Assembly (NCBI GenBank): GCA_040255445.1
Contig: JBDZUZ010000153.1
Location: forward strand, 1-9,214
Length of the DNA: 9,214 nt
From: JBDZUZ01 sp040255445
Lineage (GTDB): Bacteria > Planctomycetota > Phycisphaerae > Phycisphaerales > UBA1924
Direction: 5' to 3'
The translations under genes were made by a program, and so were the position numbers. Shown in pieces: positions 1 through 5,765 of the stretch (within the stretch, counting starts at the first letter, position 1; each line of letters opens with the position of its first letter). The notes beneath the pieces were generated by a model. That model ran no database searches. It saw only the letters and a program-made list of their open reading frames with translations, and was not told the DNA's origin.

Positions 1-450
1 CATCAAGAGCTCCCACGCGATCGGCTCGGCCGCCTGCTGCGTCGCGAAGCACGCGCGGAGCTCGTCGATCTTCCACGCATCGGCCTCGTAGACCGCCTGC
101 TCGTCATCACGCTTGGCGCGGGCGCTCACGCCATCGCACGCGATGTTCCACGATCCGGCCGCCCCCTTGCTCTGCCCCTTGAGGCCGCCGGTGCTCGCGA
201 GCTTCCACCCGCCCGCATCGGCCCGCATCGCGGCGAGCGTCGCCTCGAACTCGGCGCCCTTCGCCGCGCCCGACGGCCTGCTCACCGCCGACATGCTGAT
301 CGCCCGCAGCGCAGCGATCTTCTCCCGCGTCTCCTTCGCGATCGTGGCAACATCCGGCGCGGCCGCGACCACGATGGGCGCTCCGCCCAGCGCCGGCGCC
401 ACCGTCCCCATCGCCAGCCCGATCATGAACGCCGCAGACATCGCTCGCAT
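1..450 (-). CDS. Secreted protein of unknown function, C-terminus cut by window edge
   Basis: The minus frame from the ATG at 450-448 stays open for 150 codons to the window edge, so the C-terminus is missing. An AAGGGG Shine-Dalgarno lies about 6 nt before the ATG. The protein starts MRAMSAAFMIGLAMGTVAPALGG, a signal-peptide-like stretch with one Arg, a hydrophobic core and a small-residue end, followed by an Ala-rich linker. The mature part begins DVATIAKETREKIAALRAIS and contains GGWKLAS and AAGSWNIACDGVSARAKRDDEQAVYEAD. A short helix followed by amphipathic strand-like segments loosely recalls LolA-type or DUF2092-like periplasmic proteins, but this is a guess and no diagnostic motif is visible. 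Two cysteines are seen in the mature part. It runs in the same direction as the NIF3 gene but is separated from it by 223 bp of repeats, so it probably has its own promoter. Confidence 0.62.
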   Translation of the reverse strand, partial: MRAMSAAFMIGLAMGTVAPALGGAPIVVAAAPDVATIAKETREKIAALRAISMSAVSRPSGAAKGAEFEATLAAMRADAGGWKLASTGGLKGQSKGAAGSWNIACDGVSARAKRDDEQAVYEADAWKIDELRACFATQQAAEPIAWELLM

Positions 451-490
451 GTTTCACCCCTTCGGCGGTTGGCCCGCCGTATTCAGTCTA
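451..490 (-). promoter_or_regulatory. Possible promoter and 5' leader hairpin for the secreted-protein gene
   Basis: Reading the minus strand, TAGACT (490-485) is a -10-like hexamer, 4 of 6 to TATAAT, that would give a leader of about 28 nt. No convincing -35 lies 17-18 bp upstream. The leader holds a 6-bp hairpin, CGGCGG/CCGCCG at 463-468 and 474-479, just before the AAGGGG ribosome binding site. The assignment is weak because it rests on one hexamer. Confidence 0.25.
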
Positions 491-520
491 CCGACCGCGG
501 CCGATTCCACCACCAGAATC

Positions 521-568
521 CGCGTGGTCGCGTGGTCGCGTGGTCGCGTGGTCGCGTGGTCGCGTGGC
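521..568. repeat. 8-bp tandem repeat, (CGCGTGGT) x 6
   Basis: Six head-to-tail copies of CGCGTGGT run from 521 to 568. The first five are identical and the last ends in C instead of T. A unit of 8 is not a multiple of 3, and the tract lies between the stop of the NIF3 gene and the start of the secreted-protein gene, so it is non-coding. The near-identity of the copies suggests recent slippage expansion. Confidence 0.9.
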
Positions 569-604
569 CAAGTGTTCAAGTGCCCGCGATGACGCGGCTG
601 TCTT

Positions 605-674
605 CCCCTCCGTGCCTTCGTGCCTTCCTGCCTTCCACTTCGTCCCTCCGTCCCTTTGTCCCTCTGTCCCTTCC
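605..674. repeat. Degenerate 8-bp tandem repeat, polypyrimidine on the plus strand
   Basis: On the plus strand, 605-636 reads as 8-mers CCCCTCCG, TGCCTTCG, TGCCTTCC, TGCCTTCC. A 6-nt phase break (ACTTCG) follows, then 643-674 reads TCCCTCCG, TCCCTTTG, TCCCTCTG, TCCCTTCC. Every unit has a pyrimidine core and most end in G, so the minus strand is a purine-rich GGGACRRA/GGCACGAA-like tract. It directly abuts the TAG stop of the NIF3 gene at 674-676 and would form the 3' end of that transcript. The unit sequence differs from the neighbouring CGCGTGGT tract, although the period is the same. Confidence 0.8.
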
Positions 675-1816
675 TAAATCAACTCCAACGGATCCCGATC
701 CCGCTCACTCACCACCAGCTCCGCCTTCGGCATATACCGCCCCAGCTGCTCCACCAGCCGCGGCAGATACCCGCGCTCTGTCGAGGTATGCCCGCCCAGG
801 ATCACCGACATCCCCGAGTGCAGCGAACCCATGACATCGTGGTGGCTCATCTCGCCGGTGAGGTACGCCTCGCACCCCTCCTGCCGCGCCAGCCGCGCGA
901 GCGATGCGCCCGATCCCGGGCACACGCCGATGTGCGTGATCGGTTTGTCATCACCCACCAGCGCGAACCGCATCCGCTCACGCTTCAGGAACGGCTTCAT
1001 CCGCTCGGCGAGCTCACGCACCGTTGCCGGACGGTCGAGCACCAGCCGCCGCCCCGGCCCGAACCGCCGCGTGGGCTTTGGCGAGAGTTCGTACACATCA
1101 ATCGCCGGTTCCTCGTACGGATGGAACTCGCGCAGCGTCTCGAGCGCTAGCGACAACGCCGCCTTCGAACACACCATCTCCAGCCGCGATTCTTCCACCT
1201 GCTCGATCCGCCCCGCCTCGCCCACCGCGGGGTTCGTGCCTTCTTCCCCCAGGAAGCTGCCGCGGCCGATCCCCGCGAAGCTGCAGAGCCGATACCGCCC
1301 GATCATCCCCGCGCCCGCCGATGCCAGCGCGCTCCGCAGATCATCAACGCGATCCGGCGGCACGAACGTCACGATCTTGACTTCCTCGCTCCGCGGCCGC
1401 TGCCCGTGCGGCGTCAGCGCTCGGCAGTCGCCTTCGATGTGCCCCGCCTTCTTGCTCCCGCTCAGTCCCTCGCACAGCCACTCCGCGACACCCCCCGGCA
1501 CCGCATCGAGCGCGGTGTGCGGCGAATACACCGCGATGCGTGATTCGACCGCACGCAGGATGATCCGCTGCCGCGGCGTCTCGCTGGTCACCCGCCGCAG
1601 CGGGTCCCAGATCGGCGGGTGATACGCCACCACCGCCGCGGCCTTCTTCTCGATCGCCTCCTCCATCACCCGCTCGGTCAGGTCGATCGTGAGGAGGATC
1701 GGCCCGCCGATCTCGCGGTCGCGGTCGCCGACAAGGAGCCCGACGCGGTCCCATTCCTCCGCGTACCGCGTCGGGGCGATCGATTCCATGGCCGTCACGA
1801 GGTCGTCGACGCGCAT
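674..1816 (-). CDS. NIF3-family dinuclear-metal protein with PII-like insert (GTP cyclohydrolase 1 type 2 family)
   Basis: This encodes 380 aa, the length of the long NIF3 form (B. subtilis YqfO is similar). The N-terminal half carries EEWDRVGLLVG (20-30), AYHPPIWDP with metal ligand His66, and YSPHTALDA with His100 and Asp104. Residues 146-244 (VKIVTFVPP ... HPYEEPAIDVYEL) are the PII/CutA-like insert. The C-terminal half has LTGEMSHHD (319-327) and GGHTSTERG with His343 and Glu347, completing the two-metal site. The family is widespread, and its members are annotated as GTP cyclohydrolase 1 type 2 or as metal-binding regulators; the true substrate is unsettled. The motif usually written HHP is YHP here, as I recall for eukaryotic NIF3L1. 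The start at 1816 has AAGGA 7 nt upstream and matches the family N-terminus, although the frame stays open far beyond it. It is divergent from ispE. Confidence 0.9.
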   Translation of the reverse strand: MRVDDLVTAMESIAPTRYAEEWDRVGLLVGDRDREIGGPILLTIDLTERVMEEAIEKKAAAVVAYHPPIWDPLRRVTSETPRQRIILRAVESRIAVYSPHTALDAVPGGVAEWLCEGLSGSKKAGHIEGDCRALTPHGQRPRSEEVKIVTFVPPDRVDDLRSALASAGAGMIGRYRLCSFAGIGRGSFLGEEGTNPAVGEAGRIEQVEESRLEMVCSKAALSLALETLREFHPYEEPAIDVYELSPKPTRRFGPGRRLVLDRPATVRELAERMKPFLKRERMRFALVGDDKPITHIGVCPGSGASLARLARQEGCEAYLTGEMSHHDVMGSLHSGMSVILGGHTSTERGYLPRLVEQLGRYMPKAELVVSERDRDPLELI

Positions 1817-1891
1817 CAAGGGTCCTTTCCGGCGGTCTCGCCCGCCCTCGCCATGGTACGAGCGGGCCGCCGCGGCTGATACGATTCTCCT
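1817..1891. promoter_or_regulatory. Divergent promoter region between NIF3 gene and ispE
   Basis: This 75-bp spacer must serve both genes. Towards ispE, TACGAT (1880-1885) is a -10-like hexamer ending 6 nt before the GTG, which would put the transcript start at the start codon. No good -35 is seen. Towards the NIF3 gene, TACCAT on the minus strand (1858-1853) would give a leader of about 30 nt that includes the AAGGA ribosome binding site. Both hexamers match TATAAT at 4 of 6 positions. Confidence 0.35.
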
Positions 1892-2923
1892 GTGAGCACC
1901 GAAGACACCCCCGGCCCGCACTCGGTCACCCGCGCTGCGCACGCCAAGATCAACCTCTCCCTCTCCGTCGGCATGGCCCAGCCCGCCGAGGCGGAGAAGC
2001 CCGGCTGGCACAAGATCGCCTCGTGGATGGCCTGCATCGGCCTCGCCGACGATGTGACGCTCGAGCGCATCGGCCCCGAAGCCGCCGGCGAGCCGCGCCT
2101 CCAGATCCACTGGGCCGAGGATGCCCCCGTCACCACGCCCATCGACTGGCCGCCCGAGAAGGACCTGGCCGTCCGCGCCCTGAAACTGCTCGAACAGGAA
2201 GCCGACCGCGAGCTCCCAGCGCAGATCACCATCGCCAAGCGCATCCCCCCCGGCGGCGGCCTGGGCGGCGGCTCGGCCGACGCCGCGGCGACGCTCATCG
2301 CCGGCAACGAGCTCTTCGCGCTGGGCTACTCGGAGGGCCACCTCCAGGAACTGGCCGCGCGCCTGGGCTCCGATGTCCCCTACTTCATCGACTTCACCAC
2401 AAGCCCCGCCCGCCCCGCGATGATCGGCGACTTCGGCGATCGCCTCGAACGCGTCGAGCGCATCACCAGCGACATTATCCTGATCGTCCCCGCCTTCGGC
2501 TGCCCGACGCAGCCCGTCTACAAGGCCTACGACGACTACCGCGCCGAGCTCGACCTGCAGCAGGCACAGGCCGGCAAACGCCCCAAGGACCCGCGCCCGC
2601 GCGAAGCCACCATCCGCGACCGCTTCGACAAGATGGTCGACCGCGGCGAGATCATCCCCGAACTCCTTTTCAACGATCTGGCCAAGCCCGCCTTCCGCTG
2701 TGAGCCCCGCCTGGGCAAACTCGTCACCGCGCTGGGCAACGCCACCCGCGAACCGGTCCACGTCACCGGCTCGGGCAGCTGCTGCTTCATCGCCTGCACG
2801 CCCGCACGCACCGAACGCATTATGGAACGCGTCGAGCGGCTCCTCGCCACGCTGAAGACCGGCGTCGACGACCCGTTGCTCGCGGGCGTCGAGATCGAGG
2901 CCGTCCGCACGCGCCTCGTGTAA
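1892..2923 (+). CDS. ispE: 4-diphosphocytidyl-2-C-methyl-D-erythritol kinase (IspE)
   Basis: IspE phosphorylates CDP-ME at the 2-hydroxyl using ATP, the fourth step of the cytosolic MEP route to IPP and DMAPP. All three GHMP-kinase motifs are present. HAKINLSLSV (17-26) has the catalytic Lys19, PPGGGLGGGSADAAATL (119-135) is the ATP-binding loop, and GSGSCCF (293-299) is the C-terminal glycine motif. LGSDVPYF supplies the catalytic Asp161, and PGWHKIAS (37-44) matches the usual GYHxLxT substrate motif. At 343 aa it is longer than the usual 280-320; the extra length lies mostly in a charged segment around residues 210-260. The GTG start is forced: an in-frame TGA sits at 1877-1879 and there is no other start codon before AKIN. 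No Shine-Dalgarno precedes the GTG, but TACGAT lies 6 nt upstream, so the mRNA may be leaderless. Confidence 0.95.
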   Translation: MSTEDTPGPHSVTRAAHAKINLSLSVGMAQPAEAEKPGWHKIASWMACIGLADDVTLERIGPEAAGEPRLQIHWAEDAPVTTPIDWPPEKDLAVRALKLLEQEADRELPAQITIAKRIPPGGGLGGGSADAAATLIAGNELFALGYSEGHLQELAARLGSDVPYFIDFTTSPARPAMIGDFGDRLERVERITSDIILIVPAFGCPTQPVYKAYDDYRAELDLQQAQAGKRPKDPRPREATIRDRFDKMVDRGEIIPELLFNDLAKPAFRCEPRLGKLVTALGNATREPVHVTGSGSCCFIACTPARTERIMERVERLLATLKTGVDDPLLAGVEIEAVRTRLV

Positions 2924-3072
2924 CCGCCACGGACCTCCTCGGCCCACCGCTCGGCCGGGCCCAGCAGATCCGCCGCCCGCGGCGGGATAGTCGGGGCATG
3001 GGTACCCTCCCCGCGTGCCGCGGCCTTGTCCGCCGCGGCGGGATGCGTTCCTCAGCAGAATCGGAGCCCGGC
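2924..3072 (+). promoter_or_regulatory. Spacer between ispE and ROK gene with GC hairpin and possible promoter
   Basis: A short GC hairpin, CCGCCG/CGGCGG with a 4-nt loop (2970-2975 and 2980-2985), follows ispE but has no T-run, so it is a poor intrinsic terminator. GATAGT (2986-2991) comes directly after it and resembles a -10 box. It ends 6 nt before the ATG at 2998, the same spacing as in front of ispE. Transcription starting near 2998 would feed either the ATG at 2998 or the GTG at 3073. Confidence 0.3.
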
Positions 3073-4077
3073 GTGCCCCCAGCGAAAGCCCCCACACAGC
3101 CCTTCGTCGGTATCGATCTCGGCGGCACCAACGTCCAGCTCGGCGTCGTCTCCCCAGACCTCCGCCTGATCGGCTCCGCAAAACGCAAGACCAAGGCCGA
3201 GGAAGGCCTCGAGGGTGTGCTCGGCCGCATCATCTCGGGCGTCGAGGAGTGCGCGAAGGCCGCCGGCGTCGCCATGTCCGATCTCGGCGGCGTCGGCATC
3301 GGCGCCCCGGGCGCGGTCGATGCGGTCCGCGGCATCGTCATCGAGGCCGTCAACCTCCGCTGGGACGATGTCCCCCTCGCCGAGATCCTCACCAAGCGCC
3401 TCAAGATGCCCGTCTACCTCGACAACGATGTCAATGTCGCGGTCTACGGCGAGAACAAGCTCGGCTCGGGCAAGAACGCGAAGCACTGCCTGGGCATCTG
3501 GGCCGGCACCGGCATCGGCGGCGGGCTCATCCTGAACGGCCAGATGTACTACGGCGGGTACCTCACCGCCGGCGAGATCGGCCACACGATCCTCTTCCCC
3601 AACATGCCCCGCGGCGAGCGCTCGCTCGAGCAGAACTGCTCGCGCACGACCATCGTCGACCGCCTCGTCCGACTCATCAAGGCCAACCAGAAGAGCAAGC
3701 TCGTCGAGGAAGTCGGCGGCGACCTCTCCAACATCAAGAGCAAGGCGCTGGGCCGCTGCTACGAAGCCGGCGACAAACTCGTCTGCGAAGTCATCGACAG
3801 CGCGGCCGACCTGCTCGGCATCGCCGCGGCCAACGCGGTAACGCTCCTCTCCCTCGAGCGTGTCATCATCGGCGGCGGCCTCACCGAGGCGGTGGGCAAG
3901 CCCTTCGTTGATCGCATCGCCCGTTCCTTCCGCGAGCATGTGTTCCCCGAAGAACTGCGCAAGGTCGAGATCGTCGCCAGCCACCTCGAGGACAACGCCG
4001 GCGTCTTCGGCGCAGCGCTCATCGCCATGGAGCGGTCGATGGAGATCAAGCCGGCGGAGAAGCAGGAAAAGAAGTAG
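3073..4077 (+). CDS. ROK-family sugar kinase (glucokinase-like) lacking the usual zinc motif
   Basis: ROK kinases phosphorylate hexoses such as glucose with ATP in the cytoplasm. From the GTG at 3073 the protein is 334 aa. It shows FVGIDLGGTN (11-20, phosphate 1), IGAPGAVD, LDNDVNVA with catalytic-base Asp119, the glycine-rich WAGTGIGGGL (143-152), EIGH (168-171) and VIIGGGLTEAVG near the C-terminus. The zinc motif CxCGxxGCxE that normally follows the EIGH segment is missing; the chain goes from MPRGER straight to SLEQNCSRTTIV with only one Cys (Cys189). The GTG is chosen because GGAG lies 6 nt upstream and the family N-terminus fits. An ATG at 2998 (359 aa, no Shine-Dalgarno, -10-like box in front) is the alternative. 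No DNA-binding domain is present, so this is an enzyme rather than a NagC/XylR-type repressor. The peptidase gene follows after 19 bp. Confidence 0.87.
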   Translation: MPPAKAPTQPFVGIDLGGTNVQLGVVSPDLRLIGSAKRKTKAEEGLEGVLGRIISGVEECAKAAGVAMSDLGGVGIGAPGAVDAVRGIVIEAVNLRWDDVPLAEILTKRLKMPVYLDNDVNVAVYGENKLGSGKNAKHCLGIWAGTGIGGGLILNGQMYYGGYLTAGEIGHTILFPNMPRGERSLEQNCSRTTIVDRLVRLIKANQKSKLVEEVGGDLSNIKSKALGRCYEAGDKLVCEVIDSAADLLGIAAANAVTLLSLERVIIGGGLTEAVGKPFVDRIARSFREHVFPEELRKVEIVASHLEDNAGVFGAALIAMERSMEIKPAEKQEKK

Positions 4078-4087
4078 TTCAACACCC

Positions 4088-4093
4088 GGAGGA
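4088..4093 (+). promoter_or_regulatory. Strong ribosome binding site GGAGGA for the M28 peptidase
   Basis: GGAGGA sits 3-4 nt before the ATG at 4097 and 11 nt after the ROK stop codon. It fixes the peptidase start, although the reading frame is open upstream through the ROK gene. The short gap with no promoter-like sequence supports co-transcription with the ROK gene. Confidence 0.7.
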
Positions 4094-4096
4094 CGG

Positions 4097-5176
4097 ATGC
4101 TTGCACTGAGCGCGGCGGTTCTCGTGATGGCTGCGACGACTCTCGGCGGCGGTGGGGGAGCCGTCACGGCCCCGGCCATAGCAGTCGCGCCAGTCGCGCC
4201 AGCCACGGATGATGGGGCCGACGGCAACGCCGTCCCCGCCGCGGTCTCTCAGGAACGCGTGATGAGCACGCTCCGCGCCCTCCCCACCAAGCGCGCTGCC
4301 GCCGGCAGCGCGGAACACCGCGACGGCCTCCGCGCCACCGAAGAACTCCTCCTCAAAGAACTCCGCGACCTGGGCTACGAGCCAGAGACGATGGACCTCA
4401 AGTGGGCCATCCCCGCGCGGCGTTTCGGCGATTCTCCACCTCCCGAAGGCGAGCCCCCGATCTGGCGCAACATCATCGTCGAGATCCCCGGCAAGGAACT
4501 CCCCGATGAAGTCCTGCTGCTCGGCGCTCACTTCGACGCCGTGCCGACCACGCCCGGCGCCGACGACAACGGCACCGGCACCGCCGCGCTCCTCGAAATC
4601 GCCCGCGTCCTCAAAGACCGGCCGATGAAGCGCACCGTCCGCATGGTCTTCTTCAACCTCGAAGAGGTCGGCCTCGTCGGCGCATACGCCTACGCCGCCC
4701 GTCTCGACAAAGACGAAACCCTCATCGGCATGGTCAGCCTCGAAATGCTCGGCTACTTCAGCGATGAGCCGGGTTCACAGAAGAGCCCGATCAAGCCGAT
4801 CCCCGGCGTCTTCGAACCCCCGACCGTCGGCGACAACATCGTCGTCGCGACCACGCGCCTCGCCAGCCCCTTCGCCCGCAAGCTCGCCGGCGCGATGCAG
4901 GAGGCCGCCCCCGAGCTCAAGATCTTCATCGCCGACTTCGTCCCCGACCCGCCCCTGACGCCGATCGACTTCCTCCGCTCCGACCACGCGCCCTTCCTGA
5001 TGCTGCGCAAGCCCGCGGTCATGCTCACCGACACCAGCAACTTCCGCAACCCCAACTACCACAAGCCCACCGACACCATCGACACACTCGATCCCGACCG
5101 CTACACCCTCGTCGTCCGCGCCATGGCCGGCGCAGCATGGCGGATCGCCGAACCGATCGAGGGGGGTCACCCCTGA
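4097..5176 (+). CDS. Exported M28-family metallopeptidase (aminopeptidase-like)
   Basis: M28 enzymes are co-catalytic di-zinc exopeptidases, mostly aminopeptidases acting outside the cytoplasm. The 359-aa protein begins with a hydrophobic Ala-rich segment (1-35) that looks like a signal peptide, though its n-region lacks Lys/Arg. The zinc site can be traced by comparison with Aeromonas aminopeptidase: AHFDAV with His145 and Asp147, GADDNGTG with bridging Asp156, FNLEEVG with catalytic Glu189 and ligand Glu190, SLEMLGY with Glu216 where that enzyme has Asp, and NYHKPTDTIDTL with His322. SDHAPF (295-300) is the usual substrate-pocket segment. All metal ligands are present, so it should be active. 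The peptide substrate cannot be read from sequence. A short 9-bp direct repeat near 4185-4202 encodes the VAPVAP linker after the signal region. It is the last gene of the ROK-peptidase unit. Confidence 0.9.
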   Translation: MLALSAAVLVMAATTLGGGGGAVTAPAIAVAPVAPATDDGADGNAVPAAVSQERVMSTLRALPTKRAAAGSAEHRDGLRATEELLLKELRDLGYEPETMDLKWAIPARRFGDSPPPEGEPPIWRNIIVEIPGKELPDEVLLLGAHFDAVPTTPGADDNGTGTAALLEIARVLKDRPMKRTVRMVFFNLEEVGLVGAYAYAARLDKDETLIGMVSLEMLGYFSDEPGSQKSPIKPIPGVFEPPTVGDNIVVATTRLASPFARKLAGAMQEAAPELKIFIADFVPDPPLTPIDFLRSDHAPFLMLRKPAVMLTDTSNFRNPNYHKPTDTIDTLDPDRYTLVVRAMAGAAWRIAEPIEGGHP

Positions 5177-5220
5177 CGGGTTCGGCGATCCGGAGACCGA
5201 TCGGTATTCGATTGAAACGC

Positions 5221-5239
5221 GGCCTGTAAGACTCAGGCC
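5221..5239. terminator. Small hairpin at the convergence of peptidase and flgM-like genes
   Basis: GGCCTG (5221-5226) and CAGGCC (5234-5239) form a 6-bp GC stem with a 7-nt loop, 44 bp after the peptidase stop. The minus-strand stop codon of the FlgM-like gene (5235-5233) overlaps the right arm. There is no T-run, so termination is a positional inference. Confidence 0.35.
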
Positions 5240-5535
5240 CGCGCGAGCTCGTCGATCAACGCATCGCTCGCCGCGTGGAACCGCTCGGGCGTGTCGTACG
5301 TGCCCGCCGCGATCTGCGCCTTCACGGATTCGACCAGCTCGTGCCGGATCGCCGGGAGCGCCTTGATCTTGGCCAGATATGTCGCCAACGCGGAAACCTC
5401 CACTTGGTCCTCGCCGCGGCTCACCGTGGCGGGCTCCTGGGCTGTGCTGGTCATCCGGGCATTCCGATGGGTGGCCTGGTAGGCCCTCGCCACATGCTCC
5501 ATCGGGGACCCGCCGACCGGGGCGGAGTCGATCAT
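5233..5535 (-). CDS. flgM: FlgM-like anti-sigma-28 factor
   Basis: FlgM binds sigma-28 (FliA) and holds back late flagellar genes until the hook is finished and FlgM is exported. This 100-aa protein has a polar, probably disordered N-terminal half (MIDSAPVGGSPMEHVARAYQ...). Its C-terminal half matches the sigma-binding region: DQVEVSALATYLAKI, LPAIRHELVESVKAQIAAGTYDTPERFHAASDALIDEL, with the family's R-x-x-x-V-x2-(L/V)-x2-x-I-x-x-G-T-Y pattern. The ATG at 5535 is chosen because AGGAG lies about 9 nt upstream; the frame is open further up, but those codons do not look like family sequence. No other flagellar gene is in the window and no clear sigma-28 promoter was found upstream. Planctomycetes also have FlgM-like proteins of uncertain partner, so the symbol is a family-level call. 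Confidence 0.75.
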   Translation of the reverse strand: MIDSAPVGGSPMEHVARAYQATHRNARMTSTAQEPATVSRGEDQVEVSALATYLAKIKALPAIRHELVESVKAQIAAGTYDTPERFHAASDALIDELARA

Positions 5536-5765
5536 CGTCGCCGTCTCCTGGGTACTGTCTTGTTCGCGGCGAGCGGTCGCGTCATGCGAGCCCCAAGCCA
5601 TCCACCAAACCCGATACGGCTCCGCCGATCTCCTTGGTCGTCGGGGGCGAATAACCCTTCCGACGGTGAAGGTATCGACGGGCCGCGTTTGACCCCTGCA
5701 AAGTTCTTCGGCCGCGTCTCGTTCGCCGCAACACTTTTGACCGCAACGGTTTAGAACCAATAACC
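5536..5765. promoter_or_regulatory. Divergent spacer between flgM-like and SPOR lipoprotein genes
   Basis: This 230-bp spacer carries the promoters of two divergent genes. Towards the lipoprotein, TAGAAC (5752-5757) is a -10-like hexamer 8 nt before the ATG at 5766. TTGACC occurs twice (5689-5694 and 5737-5742) and resembles a -35, but neither copy is correctly spaced from TAGAAC. The copy at 5737 is 17 bp from ATAACC, which would place the transcript start inside the gene. Nothing convincing was found for the flgM-like gene. No small gene was seen here. Confidence 0.3.

Noticed and set aside
113..592. 159-aa plus-strand frame over the left-edge gene
   Set aside because: It runs into the CGCGTGGT repeat and encodes repetitive WSRGRVVA. 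The minus frame has a signal peptide, a ribbon of coherent sequence and a ribosome binding site.
1817..3181. Open frame extending the NIF3 gene upstream to an 835-aa protein on the minus strand
   Set aside because: It runs antisense through ispE, which is certain. The extra sequence is low-complexity Gly/Ala/Arg shadow, and the NIF3 family N-terminus and an AAGGA site fix the start at 1816.
3052..4227. 391-aa minus-strand frame opposite the ROK gene
   Set aside because: It is Asp/Ala/Val-rich and lacks family motifs, as expected for the antisense frame of a C/G-ending-codon gene. The ROK motifs on the plus strand are decisive.
5720..5765. Sigma-54-like GG...GC pair on the minus strand upstream of the flgM-like gene
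   Set aside because: The GG and GC elements are 11 and 12 nt apart instead of the strict 10, and the rest of the consensus does not match.
5737..5765. TTGACC with ATAACC at 17 bp as the lipoprotein promoter
   Set aside because: The -10 match is poor and transcription would begin inside the gene. It would be acceptable only if the ATG at 5820 were the true start.
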